Shown here piece after piece: positions 1 to 7,548 of a DNA stretch of 10,479 nucleotides. The stretch is from Pseudomonadota bacterium (GTDB lineage Bacteria; Pseudomonadota; Alphaproteobacteria; Elsterales; Elsteraceae), in the NCBI GenBank assembly GCA_016195115.1, contig JACQAI010000153.1, positions 1 through 10,479 of the forward strand. Reading direction: 5' to 3'. Positions within the stretch are counted from its first letter, which is position 1. Every line of letters starts with the position of its first letter. The notes under the pieces were generated by a model that saw only the letters and a program-made list of their open reading frames with translations, was not told where the DNA came from and did no database searches. Position numbers and translations under genes: made by a program.

Positions 1-608
1 TGGCCGGTGGTGCCCGAGGTGTAGACGATGAACGCCGGATCGCGCGGATCAAGGGCGGCGGTCAGCGCCGCCAGGGCGTCGAGCAGCGACCCCGCGTCGG
101 GTACGGCGGCCAGCAGGTCATTGAGCCGGCGCAACTTGGCGTGGTCGTAGTTGAACATCGCCGAGCCGTCGATCACGACGATCGCGCGCAGCCCCGCCAG
201 CTCGTCGGCGATCGGCAGGATCTTGTCGACGTACTCCTGGGTCTCGGCGACGAAGATCGCCGCACCGCCGTCGCGCATCTGATAGGCGACCTCGGAGACC
301 GCGGCGGTCGGGTAGATGCCGTAAGTGATCGCGCCCAACGCCTGCGCGGCGAGGTCGACGATCATCCACTCCTCGCACGGGTCGCCCATGATCGCCAGGC
401 GCTCGCCGCGCTGGAGCCCCAGCGCTTGCAGCGCCAGCGCGGCACGCGCGACCAGGCCGGCGTAGTCGCGCCAGGTCCGCTCGCGATAGCGGCCGCGCTG
501 CTTGGCGCGGAACGCGACCGCGTCAGGCGCGCGCCGCGCGCGCTCGACCAGCAACGCCGGCGCGGTGGAGCGCCGCAGGGCCTCGACGTCGATGACGGCA
601 CCGATCAT
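1..608 (-). CDS. AMP-dependent acyl-CoA synthetase (long-chain fatty acid--CoA ligase type), N-terminal part
   Basis: This is the N-terminal 202 codons of an ANL-superfamily adenylate-forming enzyme; the gene continues past the left edge. The family activates a carboxylic acid with ATP to an acyl-adenylate and then forms the CoA thioester. The P-loop-like signature YTSGTTG is visible at residues 196-202, right at the window edge. The upstream part fits the N-terminal domain of long-chain-type synthetases, with TWRDY near residue 45 and a GIYPTAA followed by VAYQMRDGGA stretch. ATG at 608 is the chosen start. It lies 12 bases after the stop of the MetE-like gene on the same strand, with no strong ribosome binding site, so it is probably co-transcribed with the two upstream genes. 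Synthetases of this type often accompany branched-chain-type ABC uptake genes, which fits the binding protein at 1659-2834. The acyl substrate is unknown. Confidence 0.9.
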   Translation of the reverse strand, partial: MIGAVIDVEALRRSTAPALLVERARRAPDAVAFRAKQRGRYRERTWRDYAGLVARAALALQALGLQRGERLAIMGDPCEEWMIVDLAAQALGAITYGIYPTAAVSEVAYQMRDGGAAIFVAETQEYVDKILPIADELAGLRAIVVIDGSAMFNYDHAKLRRLNDLLAAVPDAGSLLDALAALTAALDPRDPAFIVYTSGTTG

Positions 609-620
609 GCGATCGCGGCG

Positions 621-1662
621 CTAGGCCGCCCCCCAGACGTCGCGCGCGACCTCGAGCAGCAACTCGAGCTTGCGGCGCGTCTCATCCGGGGTGCACGTCT
701 GACCGCTGCCGCCGCCGCTCGAGAAGCCGCATTGCGGGCTGATGCCGAGACGCTCGAGCGGCACGAAGCGCGCCGCCTCGTCGAGCCGACGGCGCAGTGC
801 GTCCTTGGTCTCGAGCACCGGCGTCTTGGTGCTGACCAGGCCGAGGATCAAGACAGAAGACGTCGACGTTGACCTGATCGAACAGCGCTTCGGCGATCGG
901 CTCATAGCCGCCCTCGGCCATCCAGGCGCCCTTGAGGTTGCCGCGGCAGAGATGGATGGCCACGGTCATGCCGGCCGGACGCGCGGCGGTGGCGTCGTTG
1001 ATCAGCTTGGCGTAGCGCGTGGTCAGCGCGTCGGCGTCCTCGCCACGCGCCGCCACGTCGGCCCGCGCGCTCGCATCGCAGTTGCACGGCAGCGCCGTAT
1101 CGTCGAGCTGCAGATAGGTGCAGCCTTCGCGCGCCAGCTCGGCGATCTCGTCGCGATAGATCTGGGTCAGCGCCGCCAGGTAGGCCTCGCGATCGCGATA
1201 GACCGCGGCGTCGAACGCCTTCGGCCCAAGGAAGAAGTGCATCACCGGCGGCGACGCCATCGTGACCTTGGGCACGCCGCGCTTCACCACCGACTTCAAG
1301 AAGCGGTAGTCGTCGGCAACGATGCGGCGCTTGCGGATCAGCGGCGCCTTGGCGTAGGGCGACGACGCGACGCCCATGACCGCGGTCTCCGTGCGGAAGC
1401 CGAGCGTGCCGTCGCGCAGCCCAAAGCCGTCGACCGCGTCGATGAAGCCGGCCGACCAGCTGCGGCGGCGGAACTCGCCGTCGGTCACCGTCGGCACGCC
1501 GATCGCCTCCTCGAAGGCGACCAGCTCGCGGATGCACTCGTCCTGCACGACCCCAAACGCCATCGCGTCGATCCGGCCGGCCTTGTGCGCACGCGCCGCC
1601 TCGATCAGCCGCGGCGGCCGCACGAAGCTGCCGATATGCTCGACATGGAACGGCGGCGTCAT
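621..1662 (-). pseudogene. MetE-like (cobalamin-independent methionine synthase family) methyltransferase, internal deletion plus frameshift
   Basis: This gene belongs to the short (about 370 residue) relatives of the C-terminal MetE domain, zinc enzymes usually annotated as 5-methyltetrahydropteroyltriglutamate-homocysteine methyltransferase; the true substrate is often unknown. The first frame runs from ATG at 1662 through residue 269 (VNVDVF, ending at 856) and includes FHVEHIGSF at 5-13 and the HLCRGN zinc motif at 237-242. Homology then jumps to another frame from about 854 to the TAG at 621-623 (VLILGLVSTKTP, then SPQCGFSS). The total length, 1042 bases, is not a multiple of three. About 20 residues that relatives carry at this point (a FLEYD-type segment) are absent, including the Glu that aligns with E. 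coli zinc ligand Glu665; the His, Cys and last Cys ligands remain. The start overlaps the stop of the upstream binding-protein gene by four bases (ATGA). It is either a real inactivated gene or an assembly error. Confidence 0.85.
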
Positions 1663-2834
1663 TTTTCCGATTTGATGTCGAAGCGCACCCAGTCCTTCAC
1701 CCGCACGATCTTCTGCTGGGCGTTGTCCCAGTGCCAGACGCGGTAGTACTGCGCGGCGCGGAAGTGGTTGTCGGCGGTCCATTCGAGCGGTCCGCCGCGC
1801 AGGCCCTTGGTGTCGACCTTGACCTGGCGCATTGCGGCGAACACCTTCTCGCCGGTCGGCGGCCACGGCGTCGCCTTGAGCACCGCCTCGAGCGCCATGC
1901 CGGCGACCCAGCCCTCGGTCAGCTCGGTGACGCGCAGGTTGGTGCCGGCCTTCTTGGCGGCCTCGCGGATCTCCTGGTGCGCCGGCAGCTCGTCCTGGAA
2001 CAGCGCGTTGGCGCCAAACACATAGAGCGCCGGGTCCTTGATCCGCGCCAGCTCCTCCTCGGCCTGGGCATGCGCGGTGGTGATGTAGCGGCCTTCCCAA
2101 CCGAGCCGGCGCAGCGCCTCGAAATTGCGCACCTGGCTAACCCAGGGTGCCGAGGTGTAGACCCAGTTCGGCCCCGCTTCTTTCATTTTGGTCGCAAACG
2201 GCGTGTAGTCGGCGGTCGCCGGCGGCGTCACCTGGTTGTCGACCACCGTCATGCCGAGGCTCGGCGCCTGCTGCGCGGCGTACTCCATCTCGGCGCGCGA
2301 CAGCGGGATCGCCATCGCGGTGGTGGCGAGCTTGACCGGCGTGCTGCCGGCCGCCTCCTTGATGAAGCCGAGCGCCATGCGGCTCTCGTATTGCGAGCCG
2401 AACGCGGTGGTGCAGAACTGCACTTCGTCGGCCGGCGGATAGACCTCCTTCGGGCAGATCGAGCCCGAGAACATCAGCGGCACCTTGGCGCGCTTGACCT
2501 CGCCGATCGCCGCCGGATAGGTCGCCGACAGACTGGCGTGGATCAGCAGGACGACGTTGTCCTGGGTCAGCAACCGCCGCACGTTGGCGGCCGACTTCGA
2601 CGGCTCGGCCTGATCGTCGTAGATGACCAGCTGGATCGGCTTGCCGTTGACGCCGCCGCGCCCATTGACCGTGTCGATGTGCAGCCGCAGGCCTTCGATC
2701 GCCGCCGCGTAGGTCGCTGCCGCGGGTCCGGTCAACGCACCCGACAGCCCGACGACGTAGGCGGTCTGGGCGTGCGCGGGCACGGTTGCGGCGAGCGCCG
2801 CCGCGACGACCACTGGTGCGAGAAATCGTGCCAT
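1659..2834 (-). CDS. ABC transporter substrate-binding protein, branched-chain amino acid type (Peripla_BP_6-like)
   Basis: This is a secreted periplasmic binding protein of 391 residues, a normal family length. A Sec signal peptide has a hydrophobic core at residues 5-18 and probable cleavage after AHA (residue 22). The mature protein opens with a GLSGALTGP segment and carries the family-typical GGVNGKPIQLVIYDD (60-74) followed by a conserved AEPSKSAANVRRLL stretch. Two cysteines at 127 and 141 could form a disulfide. This type (LivJ/LivK-like) delivers amino acids, but also aromatic acids, amides or urea, to an ABC permease; no permease or ATPase gene lies in the window. GTG at 2837 directly precedes the chosen ATG, and the G-rich ribosome binding site spacing favours the ATG. 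It is the first gene of the leftward block, overlapping the MetE-like gene by four bases and divergent from the hydrolase gene. Confidence 0.93.
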   Translation of the reverse strand: MARFLAPVVVAAALAATVPAHAQTAYVVGLSGALTGPAAATYAAAIEGLRLHIDTVNGRGGVNGKPIQLVIYDDQAEPSKSAANVRRLLTQDNVVLLIHASLSATYPAAIGEVKRAKVPLMFSGSICPKEVYPPADEVQFCTTAFGSQYESRMALGFIKEAAGSTPVKLATTAMAIPLSRAEMEYAAQQAPSLGMTVVDNQVTPPATADYTPFATKMKEAGPNWVYTSAPWVSQVRNFEALRRLGWEGRYITTAHAQAEEELARIKDPALYVFGANALFQDELPAHQEIREAAKKAGTNLRVTELTEGWVAGMALEAVLKATPWPPTGEKVFAAMRQVKVDTKGLRGGPLEWTADNHFRAAQYYRVWHWDNAQQKIVRVKDWVRFDIKSEK

Positions 2835-2837
2835 CAC

Positions 2838-2845
2838 ATCCCCCC
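2838..2845 (-). promoter_or_regulatory. Ribosome binding site of the branched-chain-type binding protein
   Basis: On the minus strand a run of six G followed by AT precedes GTG (2837) and then ATG (2834). The run ends five bases before the ATG but only two before the GTG, so the ATG at 2834 is the better start. A third ATG at 2839 overlaps in another frame and leads nowhere useful. Confidence 0.5.
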
Positions 2846-3007
2846 ATTTGCGCGCGCCTTTGCGGGCGCGGCTGACCGCCGGCAGTCTAGCGTCCCGGCG
2901 CGCCGCCCGGCGACCCCTTTCCCGCCCACCCTAACGGTCGTGCCGTCCCACTTGCTGCACACCGGCCGAGCGCCGACACTTGGGATGCGGCAACCGGGAT
3001 GGCAGCC
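2846..3007. other. Divergent intergenic region between the leftward and rightward operons
   Basis: This stretch of about 160 bases separates the divergent binding-protein and hydrolase genes, so promoters for both blocks should lie here. It is almost uniformly GC-rich; I see no convincing -10/-35 pair, terminator or strong operator. CACTTG occurs twice (near 2949 and 2979), flanked by short complementary TCCCA/TGGGA arms, but the arms are only five bases and may be chance. Position of the regulatory signals is inferred from gene orientation alone. Confidence 0.4.
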
Positions 3008-3910
3008 ATGGCGAACCAGCCGAGCAGCCGGAAGATCGATTTCTATAGCGAAGGCGTCCGGCTCTCCGGCGACCTGTTCCTGCCCGGGGATTTGAAACCG
3101 GGAGAAAAACGCGCCGGCATTCTGCTGTGCCACGGCTACACCGGCGTGCGGAACCTCTATCTGCCGGAAAACGCCCGTGTGCTCAACGAGGCGGGCTACG
3201 TCGTCATGACGTTCGACTACAAGGGTTGGGGCGACAGCGACGGGCCGAAGAGCCGGCTGGCGCCCTACGGCCGCGTCATCGACGCCCAGGCGGCGCTGAC
3301 CTTCCTCGGCGCCCAGACGATGGTCGACGCCGATCGCCTCGGCATCTACGGCACCAGCTACGGCGGCGCCACGGTGGTGTGGATGGCGGCGGTCGACCGG
3401 CGCGTCAAATGCGTCGTCTCGGTGGTCGGCATCGGCCATGGCCAGCGCTGGATGCGCTCGGTGCGCCGGCCCGACGAGTACCACGACCTGCTGGCGCGCG
3501 CCGCCGCCGACCGGATCAAGCGCGCGCTGACCGGCAAATCCGAGTTCGTCGACCGCAGTGAAATTTTGATTCCCGACCGCCAATCGGCCGACCTCGCCGC
3601 CGCGGCGCGCAAGGGCAATCCCGGCGCGGTCAGCGAGATCCCGCTCGAGTTCGTCGACGACACGATGGAATTCCATCCCGAGTGGGTGGTCGACAAGATC
3701 GCGCCGCGGCCGGTGCTGTTCATCACCGCCGGCGACGACCGGCTGGTGCCGCCCGACGAGAGCGAGTCGCTGTACCGCCTCGCCGGTGAGCCCAAGCGCC
3801 TGGCCGTCATCCCGAACTGCGGCCACTACGAAGTCTACGGCGGCGAGCCGTTCCGCGACGTGATGGCGGAGACGGTCGCCTGGTATCGACAACACCTGCA
3901 CGCGCGGTAG
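3008..3910 (+). CDS. Alpha/beta hydrolase (serine hydrolase, dienelactone hydrolase/esterase-like)
   Basis: This is a 300-residue alpha/beta-hydrolase-fold enzyme without signal peptide, so probably cytoplasmic. The oxyanion-hole region is HGYTG (42-46), the nucleophile elbow GTSYGG places the catalytic serine at 117, the acid is Asp244 (or Asp243) in GDDRLVPP, and the histidine is His273 in CGHYEVYGG. The triad is complete and in the expected order and spacing. It resembles the acetyl-xylan-esterase/DLH-type and X-Pro-peptidase-like hydrolases that act on esters or small amides; the substrate is not predictable. ATG at 3008 is chosen because GGGA sits at a good distance upstream (bases 2996-2999); an in-frame ATG at 2999 would add MAA. 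It is the first gene of the rightward block, and the M20 gene begins three bases after its stop, which suggests joint expression. Confidence 0.9.
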   Translation: MANQPSSRKIDFYSEGVRLSGDLFLPGDLKPGEKRAGILLCHGYTGVRNLYLPENARVLNEAGYVVMTFDYKGWGDSDGPKSRLAPYGRVIDAQAALTFLGAQTMVDADRLGIYGTSYGGATVVWMAAVDRRVKCVVSVVGIGHGQRWMRSVRRPDEYHDLLARAAADRIKRALTGKSEFVDRSEILIPDRQSADLAAAARKGNPGAVSEIPLEFVDDTMEFHPEWVVDKIAPRPVLFITAGDDRLVPPDESESLYRLAGEPKRLAVIPNCGHYEVYGGEPFRDVMAETVAWYRQHLHAR

Positions 3911-3913
3911 CCA

Positions 3914-5137
3914 ATGCCCAAGATCGATCCCGCCCGCCTGATCGGCGACTTGCGTCGCCTCGCCGAATTTGGCCGCCACGGCACCGGCGTCCATCGCCTG
4001 TCGCTGACCGACATCGACATCCAGTCGCGGCATTGGCTGTGCCAACGCCTGACCGACGCCGGGCTCGACGCCCAGATCGACGGCGTCGGCACCGTGTTCG
4101 GCCGCTCGCGCGCCAAGGGCCCGGTGCTGCTGATGGGCTCGCACACCGACACGCAGCCGAAGGGCGGCTGGCTCGATGGCGCCATGGGGGTGATCTACGC
4201 CCTCGAGATCGCGCGCGCGTTCGCCGCCGACCCGGCATGCGCCGGCCTCGGCATCGACGTCGCGTCGTGGATCGACGAGGAAGGCCACTTCCCGGTCGGC
4301 TTTTTGGGTAGCCGCGCCTTCGTCGGCGAGCTCGAGCTCAAGGACGTCACCGGGGCGAAAAGTCGCGACGGCGTCGCGCTGGGTGACGCCCTCAAGGCCG
4401 CCAAACTCGACGGCGTGGCACCGGTGCGCCTGGAGCCCGGGCGCTACAAGGGTTATCTGGAGGCCCATGTCGAGCAGGGCGGCACGCTCGAGCGCGAGGC
4501 CAAGCGCATCGGCGTGGTCAGCGCCATCGTCGGCATCCGTGGCGGTGTCGCGGTGTTCAAAGGCGAGCAGAACCATGCCGGTACGACGCCCATGCCGTTG
4601 CGTAAGGACGCCGCGGTGGCGTTGTTCGAGTTCGCGACCCGGCTCAACCGCAGCTTCGCCGAGGTTGCTGGGCCGCACACGGTGTGGACGTTCGGCCGGG
4701 TCGTGCTCGAGCCGGGCTCGCCGAGCGTCATCCCGGGCCACACCGAGCTCACCTTGCAGTTCCGCGATCCCGACACGCCGCGGCTCGATGCGCTGTCGCA
4801 GCGGCTCGATGCGATGCTCGCCGGGACCAACGCCGCCGGGCCCTGCTCCGTCGTGCTGATCCAGCCGCGGCGCACCGAGCCGGCGCCGATGGATGCCGGC
4901 TTCCAGGACGTCATCGAGACGGTGGCGGCGAAGCATGCACCCGGGCTGGTCAGGCGCATGCACAGCGCCGCCGGTCACGACGCCATGGTGCTGGCGCGCC
5001 ACATGCCGAGCGCGATGCTGTTCGTGCCGTCGATCCGCGGCATCAGCCACGACATCGCCGAGGACACTTCGGAGGCCGACCTGGTGCTCGGCTGTCAGGT
5101 CGCGGCCGACGCCGCGGCCGCCTTCCTCAAGGCGTAG
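3914..5137 (+). CDS. M20-family N-carbamoyl-L-amino-acid hydrolase / allantoate amidohydrolase-like enzyme
   Basis: This 407-residue cytoplasmic metalloenzyme belongs to the hydantoinase/carbamoylase branch of M20 peptidases, which cleave N-carbamoyl amino acids or ureides (allantoate, ureidoglycolate, beta-ureidopropionate) to ammonia, CO2 and an amino acid. Di-metal ligands are all visible: His77 in GSHTDTQPKGG, bridging Asp88 in LDGAMG, Glu122/Glu123 in DEEGHFP, His185 in AHVEQG and His379 in ISHD. The dimerisation/lid domain carries NHAGTTPMPLRKDA (220-233), and AGHDA (353-357) is the usual substrate-binding stretch. The length is normal for the family. It starts three bases after the hydrolase stop. 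The next gene, an aldo/keto reductase, begins seven bases after its stop. Exact substrate is open: an amidase acting on carbamoyl or N-acyl amino acids is equally possible from sequence. Confidence 0.92.
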   Translation: MPKIDPARLIGDLRRLAEFGRHGTGVHRLSLTDIDIQSRHWLCQRLTDAGLDAQIDGVGTVFGRSRAKGPVLLMGSHTDTQPKGGWLDGAMGVIYALEIARAFAADPACAGLGIDVASWIDEEGHFPVGFLGSRAFVGELELKDVTGAKSRDGVALGDALKAAKLDGVAPVRLEPGRYKGYLEAHVEQGGTLEREAKRIGVVSAIVGIRGGVAVFKGEQNHAGTTPMPLRKDAAVALFEFATRLNRSFAEVAGPHTVWTFGRVVLEPGSPSVIPGHTELTLQFRDPDTPRLDALSQRLDAMLAGTNAAGPCSVVLIQPRRTEPAPMDAGFQDVIETVAAKHAPGLVRRMHSAAGHDAMVLARHMPSAMLFVPSIRGISHDIAEDTSEADLVLGCQVAADAAAAFLKA

Positions 5138-5144
5138 GGAGTCG

Positions 5145-6128
5145 ATGCAGCGGCGCCGGCTCGGTCAGCTCGAGGTTTCCGCGCTCGGGCTCGGCTGCCT
5201 GAGCTTCACGCCGATGTACGGCGATCGCGAGCCCGACCCGGCGAGCGCGCTGGCAACTTTGCGGCGCGCGCCCGCGCTCGGCATCGACCTGCTCGACACC
5301 TCGGACGCCTACGGCAAGGGCCGCAACGAGGAGATCGTCGGGCGCGCGCTCAAGGCGGGCCGCGCTCGTTACGTCGTCGCCAGCAAGTTCGGCAATCTGC
5401 GCCTCGCCGACGGATCAGCTGCGGAGAATGGCCGGCCCGAGTACGTCGCCCAGGCGTGCGACGCCAGTCTGCGACGGCTCGGCATCGAGACGATCGATCT
5501 CTATTACCTGCACCGGGTCGACCCGGCGGTGCCGATCGAGGACACCGTGGGCGCGATGGCGCGCCTGGTCGCGCAGGGCAAGGTCCGCCACCTCGGGCTG
5601 TCCGAGGCGGGCCCCGATACCATCCGGCGCGCCCACGCGGTACATCCGATCGCGGCGCTGCAGACCGAGTACTCGCTGTGGACGCGCGACGTCGAGGCCG
5701 AGATCCTGCCGACCTGCCGCGCGCTCGGCATCGGCTTCGTCGCCTACAGCCCGCTCGGCCGCGGCTTCCTGACCGGCACGATCACGAGCGCGGCGGCGCT
5801 GGCGCCGAGCGACCGGCGGCGCCGCATGCCGCGCTTTCAGGACGCCAATCTGGCGCACAACGCCGCCCTGGTGCGCGCGCTCCAAACGTTGGCCGCGGCC
5901 GAAGGCGCCACGCCGGCCCAGCTCGCGCTGGCTTGGTTGTTGAGCCGCGGTGACGACATCGTGCCGATCGCCGGCACCAGCCGGGTCGAGCGGCTCGAGG
6001 AGAACGCGGCGGCCGCCCGGCTGCAGCCATCGGCCGCCACCCTGCAAGCCCTCGAACGCGTGTTCACGCCCAATGCCGCGGCCGGCGCGCGCAACGATCC
6101 CGCCATGCTGGCGCGGCTCGGCCGGTGA
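5145..6128 (+). CDS. Aldo/keto reductase (AKR13-like)
   Basis: This 327-residue NADPH-dependent oxidoreductase has a TIM-barrel fold and reduces aldehydes or ketones to alcohols. The full catalytic tetrad is visible: Asp51 and Tyr56 in LLDTSDAYG, Lys81 in VASKFG and His123 in IDLYYLHRVDP. The IDLYY.HRVDP form and the later YSPLGRGFLTG segment are typical of the AKR13/pyridoxal-reductase-like group. The C-terminal cofactor loop is seen as VPIAGTSRVERLEEN. The ATG at 5145 is preceded by AGGGAG at 5136-5141, which overlaps the end of the upstream gene. It is the last of three closely spaced plus-strand genes and probably belongs to their catabolic unit. It ends 13 bases before the convergent lipoprotein gene, with no obvious terminator between. 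Confidence 0.92.
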   Translation: MQRRRLGQLEVSALGLGCLSFTPMYGDREPDPASALATLRRAPALGIDLLDTSDAYGKGRNEEIVGRALKAGRARYVVASKFGNLRLADGSAAENGRPEYVAQACDASLRRLGIETIDLYYLHRVDPAVPIEDTVGAMARLVAQGKVRHLGLSEAGPDTIRRAHAVHPIAALQTEYSLWTRDVEAEILPTCRALGIGFVAYSPLGRGFLTGTITSAAALAPSDRRRRMPRFQDANLAHNAALVRALQTLAAAEGATPAQLALAWLLSRGDDIVPIAGTSRVERLEENAAAARLQPSAATLQALERVFTPNAAAGARNDPAMLARLGR

Positions 6129-6141
6129 GCTATGCGAACGC

Positions 6142-6774
6142 CTACTTCTCCTGCGGCAGCGGCCGCGCCGAGACCTTGACGATGCCGCTGTAGGCGAACG
6201 TGATGGTGCGGATCTCCTCGACCCCTGTGTTGATCGGCACGTAGCCGCCGCCCGGCAACACCGCGCCGCTGGAACGCACCTGCGGGACGATTTGCGAGAG
6301 GTGGCGGCCGACCAGGTGCGGATCCGACGCGACGAGCGCGTAGCGCTCGTCCGGGCGGGTGCGCAGGCTCGCTCCCGTCGCGGCGCCGCGGAAGTTGAAG
6401 GCGTCGTGGCCGAGCTCACGCACGGTCTTGCCCCAGTCGTCGAGCAAGAGGATACGCGCCGCGAACAGGCTCTGGCCGCGCAGCTCGCTCAGCACCGTCA
6501 CGATGTAGGGCTCGGCGGATTGGGGCAGCCGAAACATGGCGTAGACGCTGATGGTGCCGTCATCGGCGCGCCAACACGGCGCCCCGGCTTCGAGCGTGAC
6601 GGCAACCTCCTTGTCCTCGAGCGGCACCGAGCGCGCCTCGGCAAGCGCCGGCGCGCTCACGCAGGCGTCCCCGTCCAGAGTGACGGTCGGCGGCGGCGGC
6701 TTGGCGCAGGCGAGCGCGAGCGCTGCGGGCGCCACGCCGAGCAGCAATCGCGCGAGGCGCTCGACGCGAGCCAC
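6142..6774 (-). CDS. Putative lipoprotein of unknown function (second of a pair)
   Basis: I do not recognise this protein with confidence. With GTG at 6774 it has 210 residues and opens with a short basic region, a hydrophobic stretch (about 9-22) and an ALAC lipobox-like site with Cys23, followed by a proline-rich AKPPPP linker, so it is probably membrane-anchored or exported. Cys38 and Cys67 in the mature part could pair. Repeated beta-strand-like stretches (VYAMFRLP, YIVTVLSEL, ARILLLDDWG, TITFAYSGIVKV) suggest a beta-sandwich; the pattern faintly recalls MalM-type periplasmic proteins, but this is from memory and weak. GTG at 6774 is chosen because it gives the signal sequence directly and lies five bases after the stop of the upstream lipoprotein gene. 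An in-frame extension up to 7020 exists but would overlap that gene and is unlikely. Confidence 0.7.
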   Translation of the reverse strand: MARVERLARLLLGVAPAALALACAKPPPPTVTLDGDACVSAPALAEARSVPLEDKEVAVTLEAGAPCWRADDGTISVYAMFRLPQSAEPYIVTVLSELRGQSLFAARILLLDDWGKTVRELGHDAFNFRGAATGASLRTRPDERYALVASDPHLVGRHLSQIVPQVRSSGAVLPGGGYVPINTGVEEIRTITFAYSGIVKVSARPLPQEK

Positions 6775-6779
6775 GACGG

Positions 6780-7499
6780 CTACTTCAGCAGCTTGCCGAC
6801 AGCTTGCGCCGACTGCTCGATCGCGGTCCGCAGGCCGCGCACCGAGCCGGCGGGATCGGCTTCGAGCAGGTCGAAGGTGCGGTACTCGAACCGGGGGTCC
6901 GGCGGGATCGTCACCGCTTTGGTGTAGGTCGCGCCGATCACCGGGTTGTAGACGATGGTGTCCTGCATCAGCACCGCCGAGTCCTTGGCCCGCGCCAGCC
7001 GCACGCGCATCCACACCCACGGCCGGTACGGCGGACTGCCGATCCCGGCGGCGATATAGCCATAGTTCAAGGCGTAGAGGTCGAGATAGGCGTCGACCGC
7101 CGGCGGCGTGTGCACGGGGTAACTCTTCACGAAGTCCTTGTCGCGCCGCATCGCGATGAGCGACACCTCGTAGCCGCGCGCTCGCAGATCGTTGGCCAGC
7201 AACTCGGTGAAGATCTCCTGGGCCGAGAAGTTGGCCTGCTGCAGAATCCTGCCGAAGCGCTTGTCGCGCTCGGCCTTGAGACCGACGTCGGCCAGGGCGC
7301 CGATCAAGCCGAAGCTCTGGCCGACCGAGCTCGCCAGGTGGACGTCCGGCTCGGGGTGGAAGTGCGGCGTGACGATGCCGACGTGCTTGATGCCGCCGGC
7401 GGTCTCGCGGTCATAGGGGATCTCCGGCATCATGCAGCCGGCGAGCATCGTCAACGCGCCCGCCGCGATCGCGACGGCCGCAATCACCTTCCCCCGCAT
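6780..7499 (-). CDS. Putative lipoprotein of unknown function (first of a pair)
   Basis: This 239-residue protein begins with a classic lipoprotein signal: MRGK, a hydrophobic core, and the lipobox LAGC with Cys22 as the predicted lipidated residue. The residue after the Cys is Met rather than Asp, which in Gram-negative bacteria would allow sorting to the outer membrane. The mature part has no family I can name. It contains a short His-rich HFHPEPDVH segment (about 46-54), a SQSF/ALADVGL-like alanine-rich stretch and a YxxLYALNYGYIAAG segment, and lacks further membrane helices. A GAGGGG-like ribosome binding site lies just before the ATG at 7499. The gene is followed five bases later by a second lipoprotein gene, so the two probably form an operon and may work together at the envelope. 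Confidence 0.8.
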   Translation of the reverse strand: MRGKVIAAVAIAAGALTMLAGCMMPEIPYDRETAGGIKHVGIVTPHFHPEPDVHLASSVGQSFGLIGALADVGLKAERDKRFGRILQQANFSAQEIFTELLANDLRARGYEVSLIAMRRDKDFVKSYPVHTPPAVDAYLDLYALNYGYIAAGIGSPPYRPWVWMRVRLARAKDSAVLMQDTIVYNPVIGATYTKAVTIPPDPRFEYRTFDLLEADPAGSVRGLRTAIEQSAQAVGKLLK

Positions 7500-7548
7500 G
7501 GCCCCTCGCTACCGGCTTAAATTCGAGGCGACCGCAACCTAACGTTTT

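Noticed and set aside
850..861. Programmed ribosomal frameshift in the MetE-like gene
   Set aside because: No slippery heptamer is visible, and about 20 family residues are missing at the junction, so a simple slip would not restore the normal protein.
141..872. A 243-codon plus-strand frame opposite the synthetase and the end of the MetE-like gene
   Set aside because: It spans the junction of two genes on the other strand and has shadow-frame composition; the minus-strand frame carries the YTSGTTG motif.
1731..3095. A 454-codon plus-strand open frame opposite the branched-chain-type binding protein
   Set aside because: The opposite strand carries a signal peptide and clear family motifs, whereas this frame is Arg/His-rich, motif-free and crosses the intergenic region.
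2834..5050. A 738-codon open frame on the minus strand opposite the hydrolase and M20 genes
   Set aside because: It is antisense to two genes with complete catalytic motifs. Its product is low-complexity and rich in Arg, Asp, His and Ala, as expected from a stop-poor shadow frame in GC-rich DNA.
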